This document shows, one piece after another, positions 50,240 to 60,689 of a stretch of DNA of 64,000 bases (positions are counted from its first letter, which is position 1; every line of letters starts with the position of its first letter). The stretch is from positions 434,001 through 498,000 of the forward strand of contig OX438758.1 of the NCBI GenBank assembly GCA_949316235.1. Reading direction: 5' to 3'. The position numbers and the translations under genes are program-made. Source of the DNA: Oegoconia quadripuncta (lineage: Eukaryota > Arthropoda > Insecta > Lepidoptera > Autostichidae). Under the pieces are notes generated by a model. That model saw nothing but the letters and a program-made list of their open reading frames with translations, was not told where the DNA came from and searched no databases.

Positions 50240-50395
50240 TATGTACATTCGATCTTATGGCTTTCACATATTTGTCTTTTCGATTAAATGGCCCATCGGC
50301 TAAATGGAGTTTCGTTCATATGGCACTTCGATTATCTGGCGTCGCACAAATGGCTTTCGCTTATATGTCTTTCAAAATCGGGTCCTAAATCTGTT
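50240..50395 (-). repeat. Right arm of the 1-kb inverted repeat
   Basis: ATGTACATTCGATCTTATGG, TAAATGGCCCATCGGCTAAA, CTTTCGCTTATATGTCTTTC and AAAATCGGGTCCTAAATCTG. Full-length partner of 49365-49483. Confidence 0.8.
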
Positions 50396-50673
50396 TTTAT
50401 GTGAATATGTGATTGTTTTCTTGTAATAGTAACGCCCCAATCTCCCGTAGTCACGACTTACAAGCAATGATATCATGAGAGTATGTTGACCTCTCGTCAT
50501 TTCCTGCCGCCCGTCACCGATAGCGGAGCGACAAGCTGACAGTTCAATCTTCAAACTGGGCACAATAGAGGTCCTACATCATACCACGCGTCTGTGACCG
50601 AACGAAGAGATCTTAGCGATTGCGGGAGATGATATTCTATAGTATATAGGTACGTAGGGAAAATGTAGGTGTA
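50396..50673. other. No gene seen
   Basis: Unassigned. Confidence 0.3.
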
Positions 50674-50762
50674 CTCGTAATAATAAGGTTGTCGGAGACA
50701 TTCCAAATTTACCTTTAAATCGAAGCTACCATAAAACAGAAATGTGTGCAAAAATTTCACAC
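50674..50762 (+). pseudogene. LINE-A coding fragment
   Basis: AATAATAAGGTTGTCGGAGA, CATTCCAAATTTACCTTTAA and CTACCATAAAACAGAAATGT encode a decayed NNKVVGDIPNLPL...IKQK-type piece of LINE-A. No 3' UTR. Confidence 0.55.
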
Positions 50763-50824
50763 TGACTAAGTTAATAAATAACTTCAAATTGGAAATTTAG
50801 GATACCGCCTAGGAAACTAATAAT

Positions 50825-50945
50825 AAATAAAAAAAAATAATAAATAAATATCCTTGACATACACACAGCGCCATCTAGTTCCACAGTAAGCAACTATAGG
50901 CTTGTGTTGTGGATACCAGATGGTTGATATACTAAATTTTTTGAT
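50825..50945 (-). mobile_element. SINE-A 3' part
   Basis: AATAAATATCCTTGACATAC, ACACAGCGCCATCTAGTTCC, ACAGTAAGCAACTATAGGCT, GGATACCAGATGGTTGATAT. No head. Confidence 0.8.
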
Positions 50946-51127
50946 ATAAATACACTAATGATTATATAATCTAGATAGACCAAACCAACTGTAGTAAAAG
51001 CTAAATATCTTCGAAACGGCTTAACCAATTTTCAGCAAACATTCTTCCCCGAGATGAGTCTTAAATATAAAAAAAATAAAACTTACAAAACCCTTCATCA
51101 TTATATCATCTAAACATACCTAAAAAC

Positions 51128-51192
51128 TATCATCATCACATCAGCCCCAGCATGACCACTGCTGAACATAGGCCTTTCATAATAAGCCTCAG
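51128..51192 (-). mobile_element. RTE/SINE-D tail-like fragment
   Basis: ATCATCACATCAGCCCCAGC, ATGACCACTGCTGAACATAG, GCCTTTCA is the reverse of a GGCC...CAGCAGTGG...GGGGCTGATGTGATGAT end, intermediate between RTE-1 and SINE-D tails. Confidence 0.6.
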
Positions 51193-51194
51193 AG

Positions 51195-51405
51195 ACGTAT
51201 TTGAGGCCATGGAGACTGTCAGCAACAGAAACAGTGCGACAGAAAACCAGCACTTCGCTCTTTGAGTGAAGCATTTAGCTGAGTCGTGACCCGTTTACTA
51301 CTGCTATAAAAATATAGCATAGTTATTTAATTAGTTTTTGTAATCGATTATATGAACAGCAATACATTGTGTATTTTATAATGTGAATAAACAATTTTCT
51401 TTCTT
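51195..51405 (+). mobile_element. F-repeat 3' half
   Basis: GACAGAAAACCAGCACTTCG, CTCTTTGAGTGAAGCATTTA, GCTGAGTCGTGACCCGTTTA and a 3' end GTGAATAAACAATTTTCTTT. Follows the F-repeat order with a different tail. Confidence 0.6.
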
Positions 51406-51784
51406 CACACGTGAGCTCCTTTCTCACACTTTAAAACGCTAACAAAGCCGAGGTCAAGTGTAAAGTTTACCCCTCATTTATATTGTATCATGTTTGAGTT
51501 TACTGAAGCTTGAAAATATTTTATAGAATATTGAAAGTTGCCCGCGACTCAAGATTGTGTAAACTGGAAGTTGTTAAAGTGATATCAACCGCTATAAACT
51601 TGTAACAGTTACGCGATCATGACGCTAAGGTTGTGGTACTACTACACAGGCAACTAAAGTTGCATAATTTTGCAACATACATTACTACTTATACATGATG
51701 AAATTCAGGAATTGGGCATAAAATTACTTAGATACATGGATAAAAAGTATATTTTATAAACTGGCACACAAGGCACCAACAAAC

Positions 51785-52490
51785 ATACAACACAATATTA
51801 ACAAACAAGAAATAAAGATACATTAAAACTATAACAATTAAAGGACTTATTCATTTGTGGGCATGCGTGCAACAGTCATGCAAGAAGATCATAACTCAGT
51901 GTATTAATGCTCATAGGACGAGGAAACACTGATTTTCAGCTATCACCTAGGAGGCGCATATGTATTAGTAAGATTGTCAAAGAGTGAGTAGGTTAGCAAA
52001 AAAGACTGAAGAAAACCGATCCAACATAAAGATTCGAAAATATGATTTAAACTCAGAAATCTATGCGAGGTAGAAAAGTGTTCCAGATCGCTATTATGTG
52101 GGCGGTACCCAGATTGCTTGATATATATATTTGTAAGCGCCAGCTCTACGAGACCACCAGATACTTCAATGAAGCGAGTGAATAAATCCAAGAGAACTTT
52201 TAATGACTTATATCTGGGTCTCACGTATTTAAAAGGCGCGTTGATTCGTTTTTATTTTTATGACTGACTGGTTTTGACTTCTCACCTGATGGAGTGACGA
52301 TGTGGCCGAAGATGAAGCACGCGATCTTAGTAGATGCCTATTTACTATGCTCTTGGAGATCCCAAGATTGTAGGATTTAGGAAAGATACGTTCAAACTTG
52401 GATATTTTTGCGAATGTGTCTGATAACAACGAATGTCTGAATTGTTCGGTAGCAACGTGGCTATCTACCTCTTCCATCGACCGGTATTAC
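51785..52490 (-). mobile_element. F-repeat, longest copy
   Basis: The left part (51860-51950: ATAACTCAGTGTATTAATGC, GAGGAAACACTGATTTTCAG) is the F-repeat core. To its right (upstream of it on the minus strand) two minus-strand frames lie end to end: 52229-52477 (82 codons, beginning MEEVDSHVATEQFRHSLLSD) and 51943-52224 (93 codons, RPRYKSLKVLLDLFTRFIEV, then SGGLVELALTNIYIKQSGYR). I do not recognise a domain. They may be exons or frames of the unidentified element, or chance. Confidence 0.5.
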
Positions 52491-52984
52491 CTGTGATTGG
52501 ACTACGTAATCTCCAATAAGCGATTTCATAAAAGGACCTGATCGAAAACAAGCATTCTAAACCTTTGAAAATTTGCTCCCGTATTGTTGCCATGATAAGT
52601 TGCTCGTTTGTGCACGCCCTAAGTTATCTCCATAGTTCCACTTGCTATGTGAAAGGGTTGTCAAGAACGAAAAGTGCCGAGTCGAAGCGACGGGATCTTA
52701 ATGATTAATGAAGCTTGCATAAGTCTTTAGTTTAGTTTACACTGACGTGCTCGTGACTTCGGGAATAATATAGTACCTATATTAGGTAATTTATTGTATT
52801 CGTGAAAACTTGAAATTAGTTTTGTCAGAGGCACGTATGGAATCGATTCCGGCGATAAAAATATAGAATTACATGTTTGTCATTAATTATTTATCTAATA
52901 ATTAAGGAATGATAAATGCCCTACAAAACATAACAGTGACTGAATTTGCAACAATCCTTTATTTTTATTATATTTTTTCTAGCC
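52491..52984. other. No gene seen
   Basis: Unassigned. Confidence 0.35.
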
Positions 52985-53268
52985 ATATTCATATTTACCC
53001 CACTGGGGATAATATTTAGGACTCGGTTTGGTTGGTGGTAGGGCATATTAATATCCGCCTGGCTAGCTACCACCATCTTATCTAAATCTGACACCAAACA
53101 GCAATGTTAATAGTATTGTTGTGTTCCGGTTGTCAGAGATAAGATAGTCAGTCCCCCAAATAAGATGGGGTTTCCGGGTCAGTACGCTATCACCTCCGTC
53201 CTCATCTTCACTTAACATCAGGTGTGATTGAGGTCAAGCGCTAACCCGTTGTGGATAAAAAAAGAAAT
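52985..53268 (+). mobile_element. SINE-C, head mostly missing
   Basis: Starts CCCCACTGGGGATAATATTT (end of head), then ACTCGGTTTGGTTGGTGGTA, CTAGCTACCACCATCTTATC, GATAAGATAGTCAGTCCCCC, AAATAAGATGGGGTTTCCGG (subfamily variant) and the tail. Confidence 0.88.
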
Positions 53269-53717
53269 TGTGATAGGACAAATTGTTTTAGCGAATTTAG
53301 ACGTAGTCCTATAGCAAAGTGGTACTTGTCGACTGTCTTAAAAAGTTAATTTAAATCTATTGGAATAAATATTTGCTACTGTCAGTCAGTATGGATATTG
53401 CCGCTAAGGAAAAGAGAAATCAAGTGTCTCAATTATTAATCATATAAAACATATACAATATTTTTAAGGTCATTGATTCCCCTAACACGAACGTCTTGTG
53501 TACCAGCTGCATATCTTTCCAACCACACCACAGACGCACAATATATTTACACTGACATCATTACCATAATATCTAAGAATCACGATGTCCGGATGGGTGT
53601 ACAAACTTTTCCAATAATAAAGTTGGCATGTGAAAAATGAGAGCTCACCGCTATCGACACTCGCCTGGGAGTTTAGCGATAGTCTCACTAATCTGCCCAT
53701 TTCCATGTGCAAGTACC
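53269..53717. other. No gene seen
   Basis: Unassigned. Confidence 0.3.
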
Positions 53718-53965
53718 TTTTTTTTTATTCATGACGGGTTCGTTCTTGACCTCAATCACATCTGATGTTAAGTGAAGATGAGGTCGAAGGTGGAAGCGTA
53801 CTGACCCGGAAACCCCAATACATTCGGGGGACTGGCTATCTTATCTCTGACAACCGGAACACAACAATGCTATTAACATTGCTGCTTGGCGGCAGATTTA
53901 GATAAGATGGTGGTAGCTAGACAGGCGGACATTTAAAATGCCCTACCACCAACCTACCACCTACT
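53718..53965 (-). mobile_element. SINE-C, head missing
   Basis: Poly-T then the full body to CCCTACCACCAACCTACCAC, where the head should start. Confidence 0.88.
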
Positions 53966-54063
53966 CATCTAGGAAGAGTTGGGACTCGCTATCTTCTGCC
54001 AAATAGCCAGAATATAATGCATCTTTGAGAATCCCAACAATTCCAACTATAATACAATATTAT

Positions 54064-54083
54064 ACCACCACCACCACCACCAA
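54064..54083. repeat. (CCA)n microsatellite
   Basis: Six CCA units, CACCACCACCACCACCAATT. Confidence 0.8.
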
Positions 54084-54097
54084 TTTGGTACCACGTA

Positions 54098-54372
54098 GTT
54101 TAAGTACTCGCTCGGTTTGGTTGGTGGTAGGGCATTTTAAATGTCCACCTGGCTAGCTAGGACCATCTTATCCAAATACGGCAAAAAATTACCTTAGCTA
54201 GACATAATTCAGAACCGACTTATATAATTGCTATCTTATAGAGTTATATTAGATAGCCAGTCCTCCAAATGTGTTGGGGTTTCCGTGTCAGTACGCTTCC
54301 ACCTTCGACCTCATCTTCACTTAACATCAGGTGTGACCTCAAGTACCAACTTGTTGTGCATAAAAAAAAATA
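54098..54372 (+). mobile_element. SINE-C, rearranged centre
   Basis: Starts at AAGTACTCGCTCGGTTTGGT. The centre (54178-54250) is replaced by unrelated sequence (AAATTACCTTAGCTAGACAT ... TTATAGAGTTATATTAGATA). The 3' end is normal. Confidence 0.8.
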
Positions 54373-54747
54373 TTAGTTGGTTACCAAAAATGTAATATTT
54401 TAAGAGTACATGAGCTACTTATGTAATTTACGTAAGCAACTGTTTGTTTCTCAAAGAAATAAATAAAAAAGAAATTAGTTCCTCTACTCAGATTGGGTAA
54501 ATGTGGCAAGTCAAGTGTGGGGGATCTGCCAACAATGCTATAACATGCTATATCATAAAAATGTCAAATGATACCTTCAAAATATACATTAAACCTATCT
54601 CTATCTCAACACATAAATATATTATCTCAATAAAATCATCATAAAAACAAGAAACCTTTTATTTGACATAGCATGTAACAGATCAGTTGCAATCTGACTC
54701 CTAAACTAGGGCAACCTGTTCTTCAGGAGTTCCGCATAAAAATAAAT
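54373..54747. other. No gene seen
   Basis: Unassigned. Confidence 0.3.
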
Positions 54748-54960
54748 AAATAGATAGATAGATAGATAAGCATTTATTTGCATCCATGTACACACATGAC
54801 AAATTTTACATATGAAAAATACAACTAAAAGAATAAAACACAAGTACAGTAACATCAAATATTATGTGTGTGCCGCAGTATACAAAAAGGCTACAGCTCA
54901 GTGTATGGATTTGTCCGAGGTAAATGATCTTCCTTGGACATACATACATCGCCATATAGT
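54748..54960 (-). mobile_element. F-repeat, then SINE-A-like scrap
   Basis: (GATA)n tail TAGATAGATAGATAGATAAG, ACAACTAAAAGAATAAAACA, TATTATGTGTGTGCCGCAGT, CTACAGCTCAGTGTATGG. This copy shows the empty site of the DIRS insertion (GCAGTATACAAAAAGG). GGACATACATACATCGCCAT at 54936 is a decayed SINE-A end. Confidence 0.75.
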
Positions 54961-55214
54961 TATAGATGATATCTACATATAGAGAAAGGTAATAACCGAC
55001 AGTCGCAAGAGAAATTAAAAAAAGAAATGCCCCCATCTCTAGCAGCAATAAGTCTGCACGCAAAGTGGGACCCGTTTAGATTGCAGCTGGAGGCGGCGCC
55101 CACTAATGACCTGGTAATGAGCACCTGAACGTCAACCACCAGGTACAGTCGCCTACGGAATTACTTTTTTGCTAGAAGTGTAACTTAGTTGAGATGTGGT
55201 GCGATATTGCCATG
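54961..55214. other. No gene seen
   Basis: Unassigned. Confidence 0.3.
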
Positions 55215-55735
55215 TTTTCAAATCAAAACAAAATCAAAAAATATTTATTTCGTAGGATAAAAATTATCACTTGATAACGTCACATTTTTTAACTTATTAT
55301 TAAAGTTTTTGACATTATTGTTCATTCACAAAGCTGATTCTCCAGAGAAGAACGAGCAAGAAACTCAAGGGTTGCTCGTTTAAATAGGTTTGGGTTACAA
55401 TTATATTATATTGTATAATTAGACTGAATATCGCCGAGCGGTCTATGTCCATGCTTGCTTATCATCCAGATAGTCAGAAATTTTATAATAGCCTTTGGTA
55501 AATAATGTCTGTTTTATGATGGTTTAGAATTTATTTAAAGGTAAATTTTTAATGCCTACTGGAACCTTATTATAAAAGCGTATACATTGTTCCTTTAAAT
55601 GACTTTGTGACTTTGTGTAAACGGCTGACATGAACAGCAAGTTTATTTTTATATCTGGTACTAACATTATGTATATCCCTATTTTTTCTTAAACGATTCT
55701 AGATATTTTCTTACATACATTAAGTTTTCGTAAAC
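55215..55735 (-). mobile_element. LINE-A 3' end, variant subfamily
   Basis: TTTTCAAATCAAAACAAAAT, CTCCAGAGAAGAACGAGCAA, AGACTGAATATCGCCGAGCG, GCTTATCATCCAGATAGTCA, TGCCTACTGGAACCTTATTA. It matches the 56205-56530 copy better than the 1.3-kb type, marking a second LINE-A subfamily with an ATTTTGATTTTG tail. Confidence 0.8.
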
Positions 55736-55929
55736 ATATTGCAATGCTAATGTTAATATATTAATTTCTTTAAATTTATTCCTAAGAGACACTCTGGAGC
55801 CCAGTTTGTAAATCGCGCGTTTAAATCACCGAAGACATTTAAAATGAAATTCGTATTAATAAGACATATAATTACATACAAGTATGTCCATAGTCGTGGC
55901 TGTTTATAGGAGAGCTGTTGCACTTATAT
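55736..55929. other. No gene seen
   Basis: Unassigned. Confidence 0.3.
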
Positions 55930-56105
55930 ATTTGACTAGCTTTCCGCACGCGGCTTCGCCTGCGTGGATTAACTTTATAAGAACCTTCTTCTCTTGACAA
56001 GTAAGCCACAAAATTATATCTAACTAATATTATAATAGTGAAAGTTTGGATGTTTATTTGTTGCCCAATCACGGCGAAACGATGAACGGATTTGGATAGC
56101 GCGAG
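55930..56105. mobile_element. Two Helitron-like fragments in opposite orientation
   Basis: 55933-55975 is a minus-strand 3' end (ACTAGCTTTCCGCACGCGGC, TTCGCCTGCGTGG). 56018-56100 is a plus-strand 5' end (ATCTAACTAATATTATAATA, GTGAAAGTTTGGATG, GAACGGATTTGGATAGC). Neither is complete. Confidence 0.65.
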
Positions 56106-56117
56106 GAGCGCTGGGAT

Positions 56118-56195
56118 ACATACAATACAATACAATACAATACAATACAAATACACTTTATTGTACAAAAGGAGGACACACATTTTACAAAATAC
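56118..56195 (-). mobile_element. LINE-B extreme tail
   Basis: (ATACA)n then AATACACTTTATTGTACAAA, AGGAGGACACACATTTTAC, the reverse of the LINE-B end (GTACAATAAAGTGTATTTGTATTGTATTG). Confidence 0.7.
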
Positions 56196-56204
56196 ATTTA
56201 AACA

Positions 56205-56535
56205 TTAAAACGACCATTAAACGGAAACTATGTGCCAAAGGCTATTATAAAATTTCTGACTATCTGGATGATAAGAATGCGTGGACATGAACCGCTCGCC
56301 ATTATCCAGTATATTTTATTCTTATTTTTCTTTGTCGAATCATAAATTTTACAATTAGGTATCTCAAATTGTATTTGTATTGACTTATTTAAAAAGAGCA
56401 ACCCTGGAGTTGCTTGCTCGTTCTTCTCTGGTGAGACTGCCTAGTGAATGAGCGATAACTGTATGTCATGACGATTTCAAATGTTATTCTTATAACTTAC
56501 GAAATAAAAACATTTTTAATTTTGATTTTGTTTTG
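56205..56535 (+). mobile_element. LINE-A 3' end, variant subfamily
   Basis: AAACGACCATTAAACGGAAA, GGCTATTATAAAATTTCTGA, CTATCTGGATGATAAGAATG, then the 3' UTR GAGTTGCTTGCTCGTTCTTC and tail ACATTTTTAATTTTGATTTT. Confidence 0.85.
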
Positions 56536-56694
56536 ATACATATACACTTTATCCAGGTTTTGAATGAATTACATGAATACCGAATATTAATTTTATATTT
56601 AACAATTATTTAAACCAATCTCGTAAATAAACAAACACTCAGGTACAAGTATTACACACTCCAGAGACAAAAAGTATACATTGTGTTTGGCATA

Positions 56695-56923
56695 TCTAAT
56701 ATTATAAATATGCGAAAGTTAGTATGTTTATTTGTTTGTTTGTTGCACAATAACGGCGAAACGGCTGAAGGGATTTGGATGAAATTTGGTATATAGGTAG
56801 AATATACCTTGGATTAAGACATAGGATACTTTTTATCCCGATAAAGTGAGTAGTTCCCGCGGGATATACAAATTTCCGCGATAAAGTTATTCCTCGCAGG
56901 CGAAGCCGCGGGTTGAAAGCTAG
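56695..56923 (+). mobile_element. Complete non-autonomous Helitron-like element
   Basis: A 229-bp element starting TCTAATATTATAAATATGCG and ending GGGTTGAAAGCTAG, inserted between A (56694) and T (56924), as expected for Helitrons. A GC-rich imperfect stem-loop (CGCAGGCGAAGCCGCGG, 56896-56912) lies about 11 nt before CTAG. Middle: ACGGCTGAAGGGATTTGGAT, GAAATTTGGTATATAG, ATAGGATACTTTTTATCCCG. No coding. It serves as the reference for fragments at 4.8, 7.3, 22.0, 48.7 and 55.9 kb. An alternative view would class this family as a SINE, but the TC...CTAG/A-T structure favours Helitron. Confidence 0.75.
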
Positions 56924-56935
56924 TACCTACAAATT

Positions 56936-57018
56936 ATGTTTTATATTTGCAACACAAGCTTATAGTTGCTTAGTGTGGAACAAGATAGCATTGTGTGTAT
57001 GTCCAAGGATATATTGTC
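56936..57018 (+). mobile_element. SINE-A 3' end
   Basis: TTTGCAACACAAGCTTATAG, TTGCTTAGTGTGGAACAAGA, ATTGTGTGTATGTCCAAGG. Directly precedes a full copy with the duplicated word TGTCCAAGGATAT, which suggests a tandem insertion or a target duplication. Confidence 0.7.
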
Positions 57019-57026
57019 CAAGGATA

Positions 57027-57310
57027 TGACGACTTGTTTGGTGTAGTGGTTAGCAACTCTGATCACTATACCAAAAGGTCGCGGGTTCGAATCCTGCTAG
57101 GGGCATATGTTTGTATGATGAATACGGACATGTGTACTCGAGTTATGGATGTTTTCATTTATAATAAGTATTTATTTACAAAAAAAATATATTTATGTAG
57201 TATATTAACGATCTGGTATCCACAACACAAGCTTATAGTTGCTTAATGTGGAACTAGATGGCATTGTGTGTACGTCCAGGGATATTTATTTATTATTTAT
57301 TATTATTATT
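57027..57310 (+). mobile_element. SINE-A, full length
   Basis: ACGACTTGTTTGGTGTAGTG, GGTCGCGGGTTCGAATCCTG, complete body, GGAACTAGATGGCATTGTGT and a (TTAT)n end. Confidence 0.92.
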
Positions 57311-57612
57311 ATATTAATATATCTAATTTTTTTTTTTTTATATGTTAAAGCGCGATAGACGAACTAAAACGCCGTTTCAAAATAATATCGTTTTTGTGAA
57401 GCCTTCCTACTTAAAACTTCGTTGTAGGGGAGCATTGTATCGACAAGGAAAAGCAAAACAAAACTATGCCAACTAGTTTGCGTTTGTTTTAACTAGATAC
57501 ATTCCTGAGAGAGGGCGCTGTGGGTCATTACATCCGCTATGCAGTCGGTACTGTTGGTAACGTTATGTAAATATCTTACAATTAACCCCCGACGAAAAAC
57601 GACGGGTGTTGA
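57311..57612. other. No gene seen
   Basis: Unassigned; a T-run at 57331. CCCCGACGAAAAACGACGGG at 57585 is similar to ACCAGACGAAAAACGACGGA at 41836, a possible small repeat. Confidence 0.35.
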
Positions 57613-57752
57613 CGGGTTGTGTATTTTTTTTATGATGTTAAGTGAAGATGAGGTCGAAGGTGGAAGCGTACTGACCCGGAAACCCCAACACATTTGGGGG
57701 ACTGGCTATCTTATCTCTGACAACCGGAACACAACAATGCTATTGTATTAAT
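57613..57752 (-). mobile_element. SINE-C fragment
   Basis: GATGTTAAGTGAAGATGAGG to AACACAACAATGCTATT, missing the extreme tail and the head. Confidence 0.85.
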
Positions 57753-58803
57753 CGAATGCTTGTATACCGTGTGATACAATATAACACAATAAATACAATG
57801 ATATTTCGTCCGTTTGTGACAGAAAATGATCTGGCCGTCCGTCCGTTCAAATTAAACGATCAAGCAATGAAGAAATCCGGAGAAATTTCTTCCGAAAGCA
57901 AAAGATTTCACGCGATGACAGATTTGTTACGACCCCACCCTTGCTCTGAGCTTACCTTTGGCATATAGAAAATGTAACATACATACGACAAGAAAGGATT
58001 AAACACATCGTTTTAATATTAACAGCATTTCCTTTTAAACAATGAACATTGAAAGCATTTATATTTTCACCATTTCCATTTAATGCGAGCTCAGAATATA
58101 AAGGGAGTTGAAAAAAGTGAATAAAATTTAAAACACACTGTGTCAACAGAACGTGCTATACGCCCAGCGATAAATCCCTGTATTTACAATCATAACTCAA
58201 TACTTGTGCAAGCAACCAAAATGGCCGAACACTCATATAAATAACAGTTAATGTGATGGCACAGGTGCTGGTCAGTGGTGGCGGAATGTTGATGAAACAG
58301 TTTTTAATTGATTTTGTGATAACTATACCTTTTAACCTGATTCTCTGAGTTGTGTTGAGTATTCAGATTTGTTTGAATTTATGTCAAAGTTATGCAATAT
58401 GTGGTTCCGGCATGTGAAAAGAATAGAACCAAGAGGAGGAACGGCGACTAAGGGACTTTCCACCGTAAATAAATCTTTGCTCGTTTTAAGCTCACCCTCT
58501 GTCACGTATTGAATTGAATTCCTGGAGTGTCATAAGATACGTTTTACGGTAAATAATACAATATGGCGCCCGCAAAAAAGAAACCTCGCATTCAGGGTTT
58601 TTAAACTAATACCTAATATTATTTATTTGTTTATATTGTAATTACATAGTGTATTTTCCTATTGCTTTATGTAAAGGGCGATACACAACAAAGCAGGACG
58701 ACGCGATATGAGACGTCTTGTGGCTTGTAGCACGAGGTGATCATGCATAGGAGTTGTGAGTCGGCGTAGCTTGAGGTGACTGACTGTGCAAGGCGCGACG
58801 CGA
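57753..58803. other. No gene seen
   Basis: Unassigned. 58415-58455 (AAAAGAATAGAACCAAGAGG ... GGCGACTAAGGGAC) is an E-repeat scrap. 58670-58800 (GCAGGACGACGCGATATGAG, TAGCACGAGGTGATCATGCA) is GC-richer and resembles nothing else here. Confidence 0.35.
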
Positions 58804-59061
58804 TTCACCGCTATGTTGAAATCGATTTTGGTTACCTACTTTGTGAAGCTAAATGTATCACATGTAATTTAGAAATAGCAAGTGTCTTTGAGCTTCACCG
58901 CTATGTTGAAATCGATTTTGGTTACCTTACTTTGTGAAGCTAAAGGTCTCACATGTAATTTAGAAATAGCAAGTGTCTTTGAGCTTCACCGCTATGTTGA
59001 AATCGATTTTGGTTACCTACTTTGTGAAGCTAAAGGTATCACATGTAATTTAGAATTTAGT
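58804..59061 (+). repeat. 90-bp tandem repeat, 2.9 copies
   Basis: Units start TTCACCGCTATGTTGAAATC at 58804, 58894 and 58985 and contain GATTTTGGTTACC, TTTGTGAAGCTAAA, TCACATGTAATTTAGAAATA and GCAAGTGTCTTTGAGC. Units differ at only a few positions; one carries an extra T that makes it 91 bp. The first two units stay open as a 30-residue periodic peptide, but there is no start context or wider gene. Confidence 0.93.
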
Positions 59062-59069
59062 CTTTGGCT

Positions 59070-59262
59070 TTGACGACCTGTTTAGTGTAGTGGTTAAAAA
59101 TTCTGACTGCTATACCAAATGGTCGCGGGTTCCAATCCCGCTAGGGGCATAAGTTCCAGAGTTATGGATGTTTTTCATTTATTTATGTATTATTTATAAA
59201 AAAAAATGTATTTGTGTAGTTTATCAACCATAATACAAGCCTAGTTGCTTAGTGTGGAACTA
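59070..59262 (+). mobile_element. SINE-A, truncated at the 3' end
   Basis: TTGACGACCTGTTTAGTGTA, TGGTCGCGGGTTCCAATCCC, then a body with a 40-base deletion, ending at TTAGTGTGGAACTA. It lacks the GATGGCGCT end. It starts right after the tandem repeat. Confidence 0.8.
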
Positions 59263-59851
59263 TTTTATTGGAAAAAAGCGTCTACTTTGGAGTCCTGTTA
59301 GTTTACAAATTTGAAAATTCTAAAATTACGGCTTTTGCAAATATTGCTCAGTCATTACTGAAATGTTACCGAATCCGTTTTAATCATGCTATCGAATTCA
59401 AGATGGCGTCTCTCTACGCCCCATTTATGCACTTACTCGCAATTCTTACTATTTTCTAGATGGTCGAACAAAAACTCCGACGTTAAAATATAGAAGGCGT
59501 TCAGTTTGTAAACTCGTAGCTCTTAGTATGAGTGAATTTGCATAAAAATATTGACAAAACATCATCCTCGCGTTAACTCTGTCCGTACTCCGTGAAGTGA
59601 ACGGACACTTTTCCAATTATATTAAATTTCGGGAGTGTTCCACCGGCCCCCTGCCTACCCAAACTTTCTTCGTGGATCATTTAAATTTTGTACATTACAA
59701 ACTTCTGCTTTGTCAGTCTCTTCCAATTTTTTACAATGAAATTGATGATGTCCACCAGCTTGAAAGTCAAATAATTTATTCAGAATAAATACTTTTTTAA
59801 AGACTTTTTCGTTACATATTGATAAGATAAGTAGTACTATACGTAGATATA
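59263..59851. other. No gene seen
   Basis: Unassigned; small ORFs only. Confidence 0.35.
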
Positions 59852-60260
59852 TTGGAGTGTTTTTTTCTTCGTTAATCATATGTACCAATTCCTGCGATTT
59901 TCAATGCTATATATCCAAATTAGTTTTTTATTTGGAAAATGGAATATTATTTCAAGGTTTCACATGTAATATTTTTTAATTTCTGGGCTAAATCACATAA
60001 TTAAAAAAATTGAACAGAGCTCTTTTCATGTGCTTCCCATAATCATTTCTTAGATTCGCTGAAACTTTTATAAAGCGGTTACTTTTAAAAATTAACGCTG
60101 CCTATACTTAACTTAATGTTATCCGATAATACACACAAAGTTTAGTTAAACTTGGATTTGCCGGTCCCAAAAAAAAATCAAAAATGTTTGTATGGAGAAA
60201 ACAGTCTTAATGAAATTCTTCATACAAAACGCCAATTTCATAGGTAAGAACCTAATACAT
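59852..60260 (-). mobile_element. Second copy of the 5.9-kb MITE
   Basis: Reverse orientation, uninterrupted by the solo LTR. TTTTTTTCTTCGTTAATCAT, CAATTCCTGCGATTTTCAAT, CAGAGCTCTTTTCATGTGCT, TCCCATAATCATTTCTTAGA, ATGGAGAAAACAGTCTTAAT and the terminal CCAATTTCATAGGTAAGAAC. The other TIR (at 59852) is lost. Confidence 0.85.
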
Positions 60261-60689
60261 AGCGAAATTCATGTGATGTGAAACATAAATAAAAGCTTAC
60301 ACATATCCCGTATGGATGAAATGGCGACAGGTTACCGGAACAATATGTGACTCACGGATTCCCCTCAGTAGCCCGGGGAAAATACGGTTTGACCTCGGAA
60401 AAATGAATAACCGCGATTTTCTTGAAACATTTAATAAAGTGTTGTAAATGTTTTTTGCTAAAAATTAAGCATTTGTAAGAAACGCGAGTACTAATTAACT
60501 AAGTAAGCTAAACTTTAGCTTAAGTTGGAAAATGTGTTTCTTTAAAAAAAAAATGCTCAATTACTTTAAATTCAAAACATTTAGGGAAATTATCGCTACA
60601 AAATATTAATTCTCATTTTTATTTCAAGCAATGCAGCTCGACGACATTTTCAACTAAACATTTACATTATAGTAAATTATATTATATTT
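60261..60689. other. No gene seen
   Basis: Unassigned. Confidence 0.3.

Noticed and set aside
58804..59061. Tandem repeats as a CRISPR array
   Set aside because: Units are contiguous with no unique spacers, and the genome is eukaryotic.
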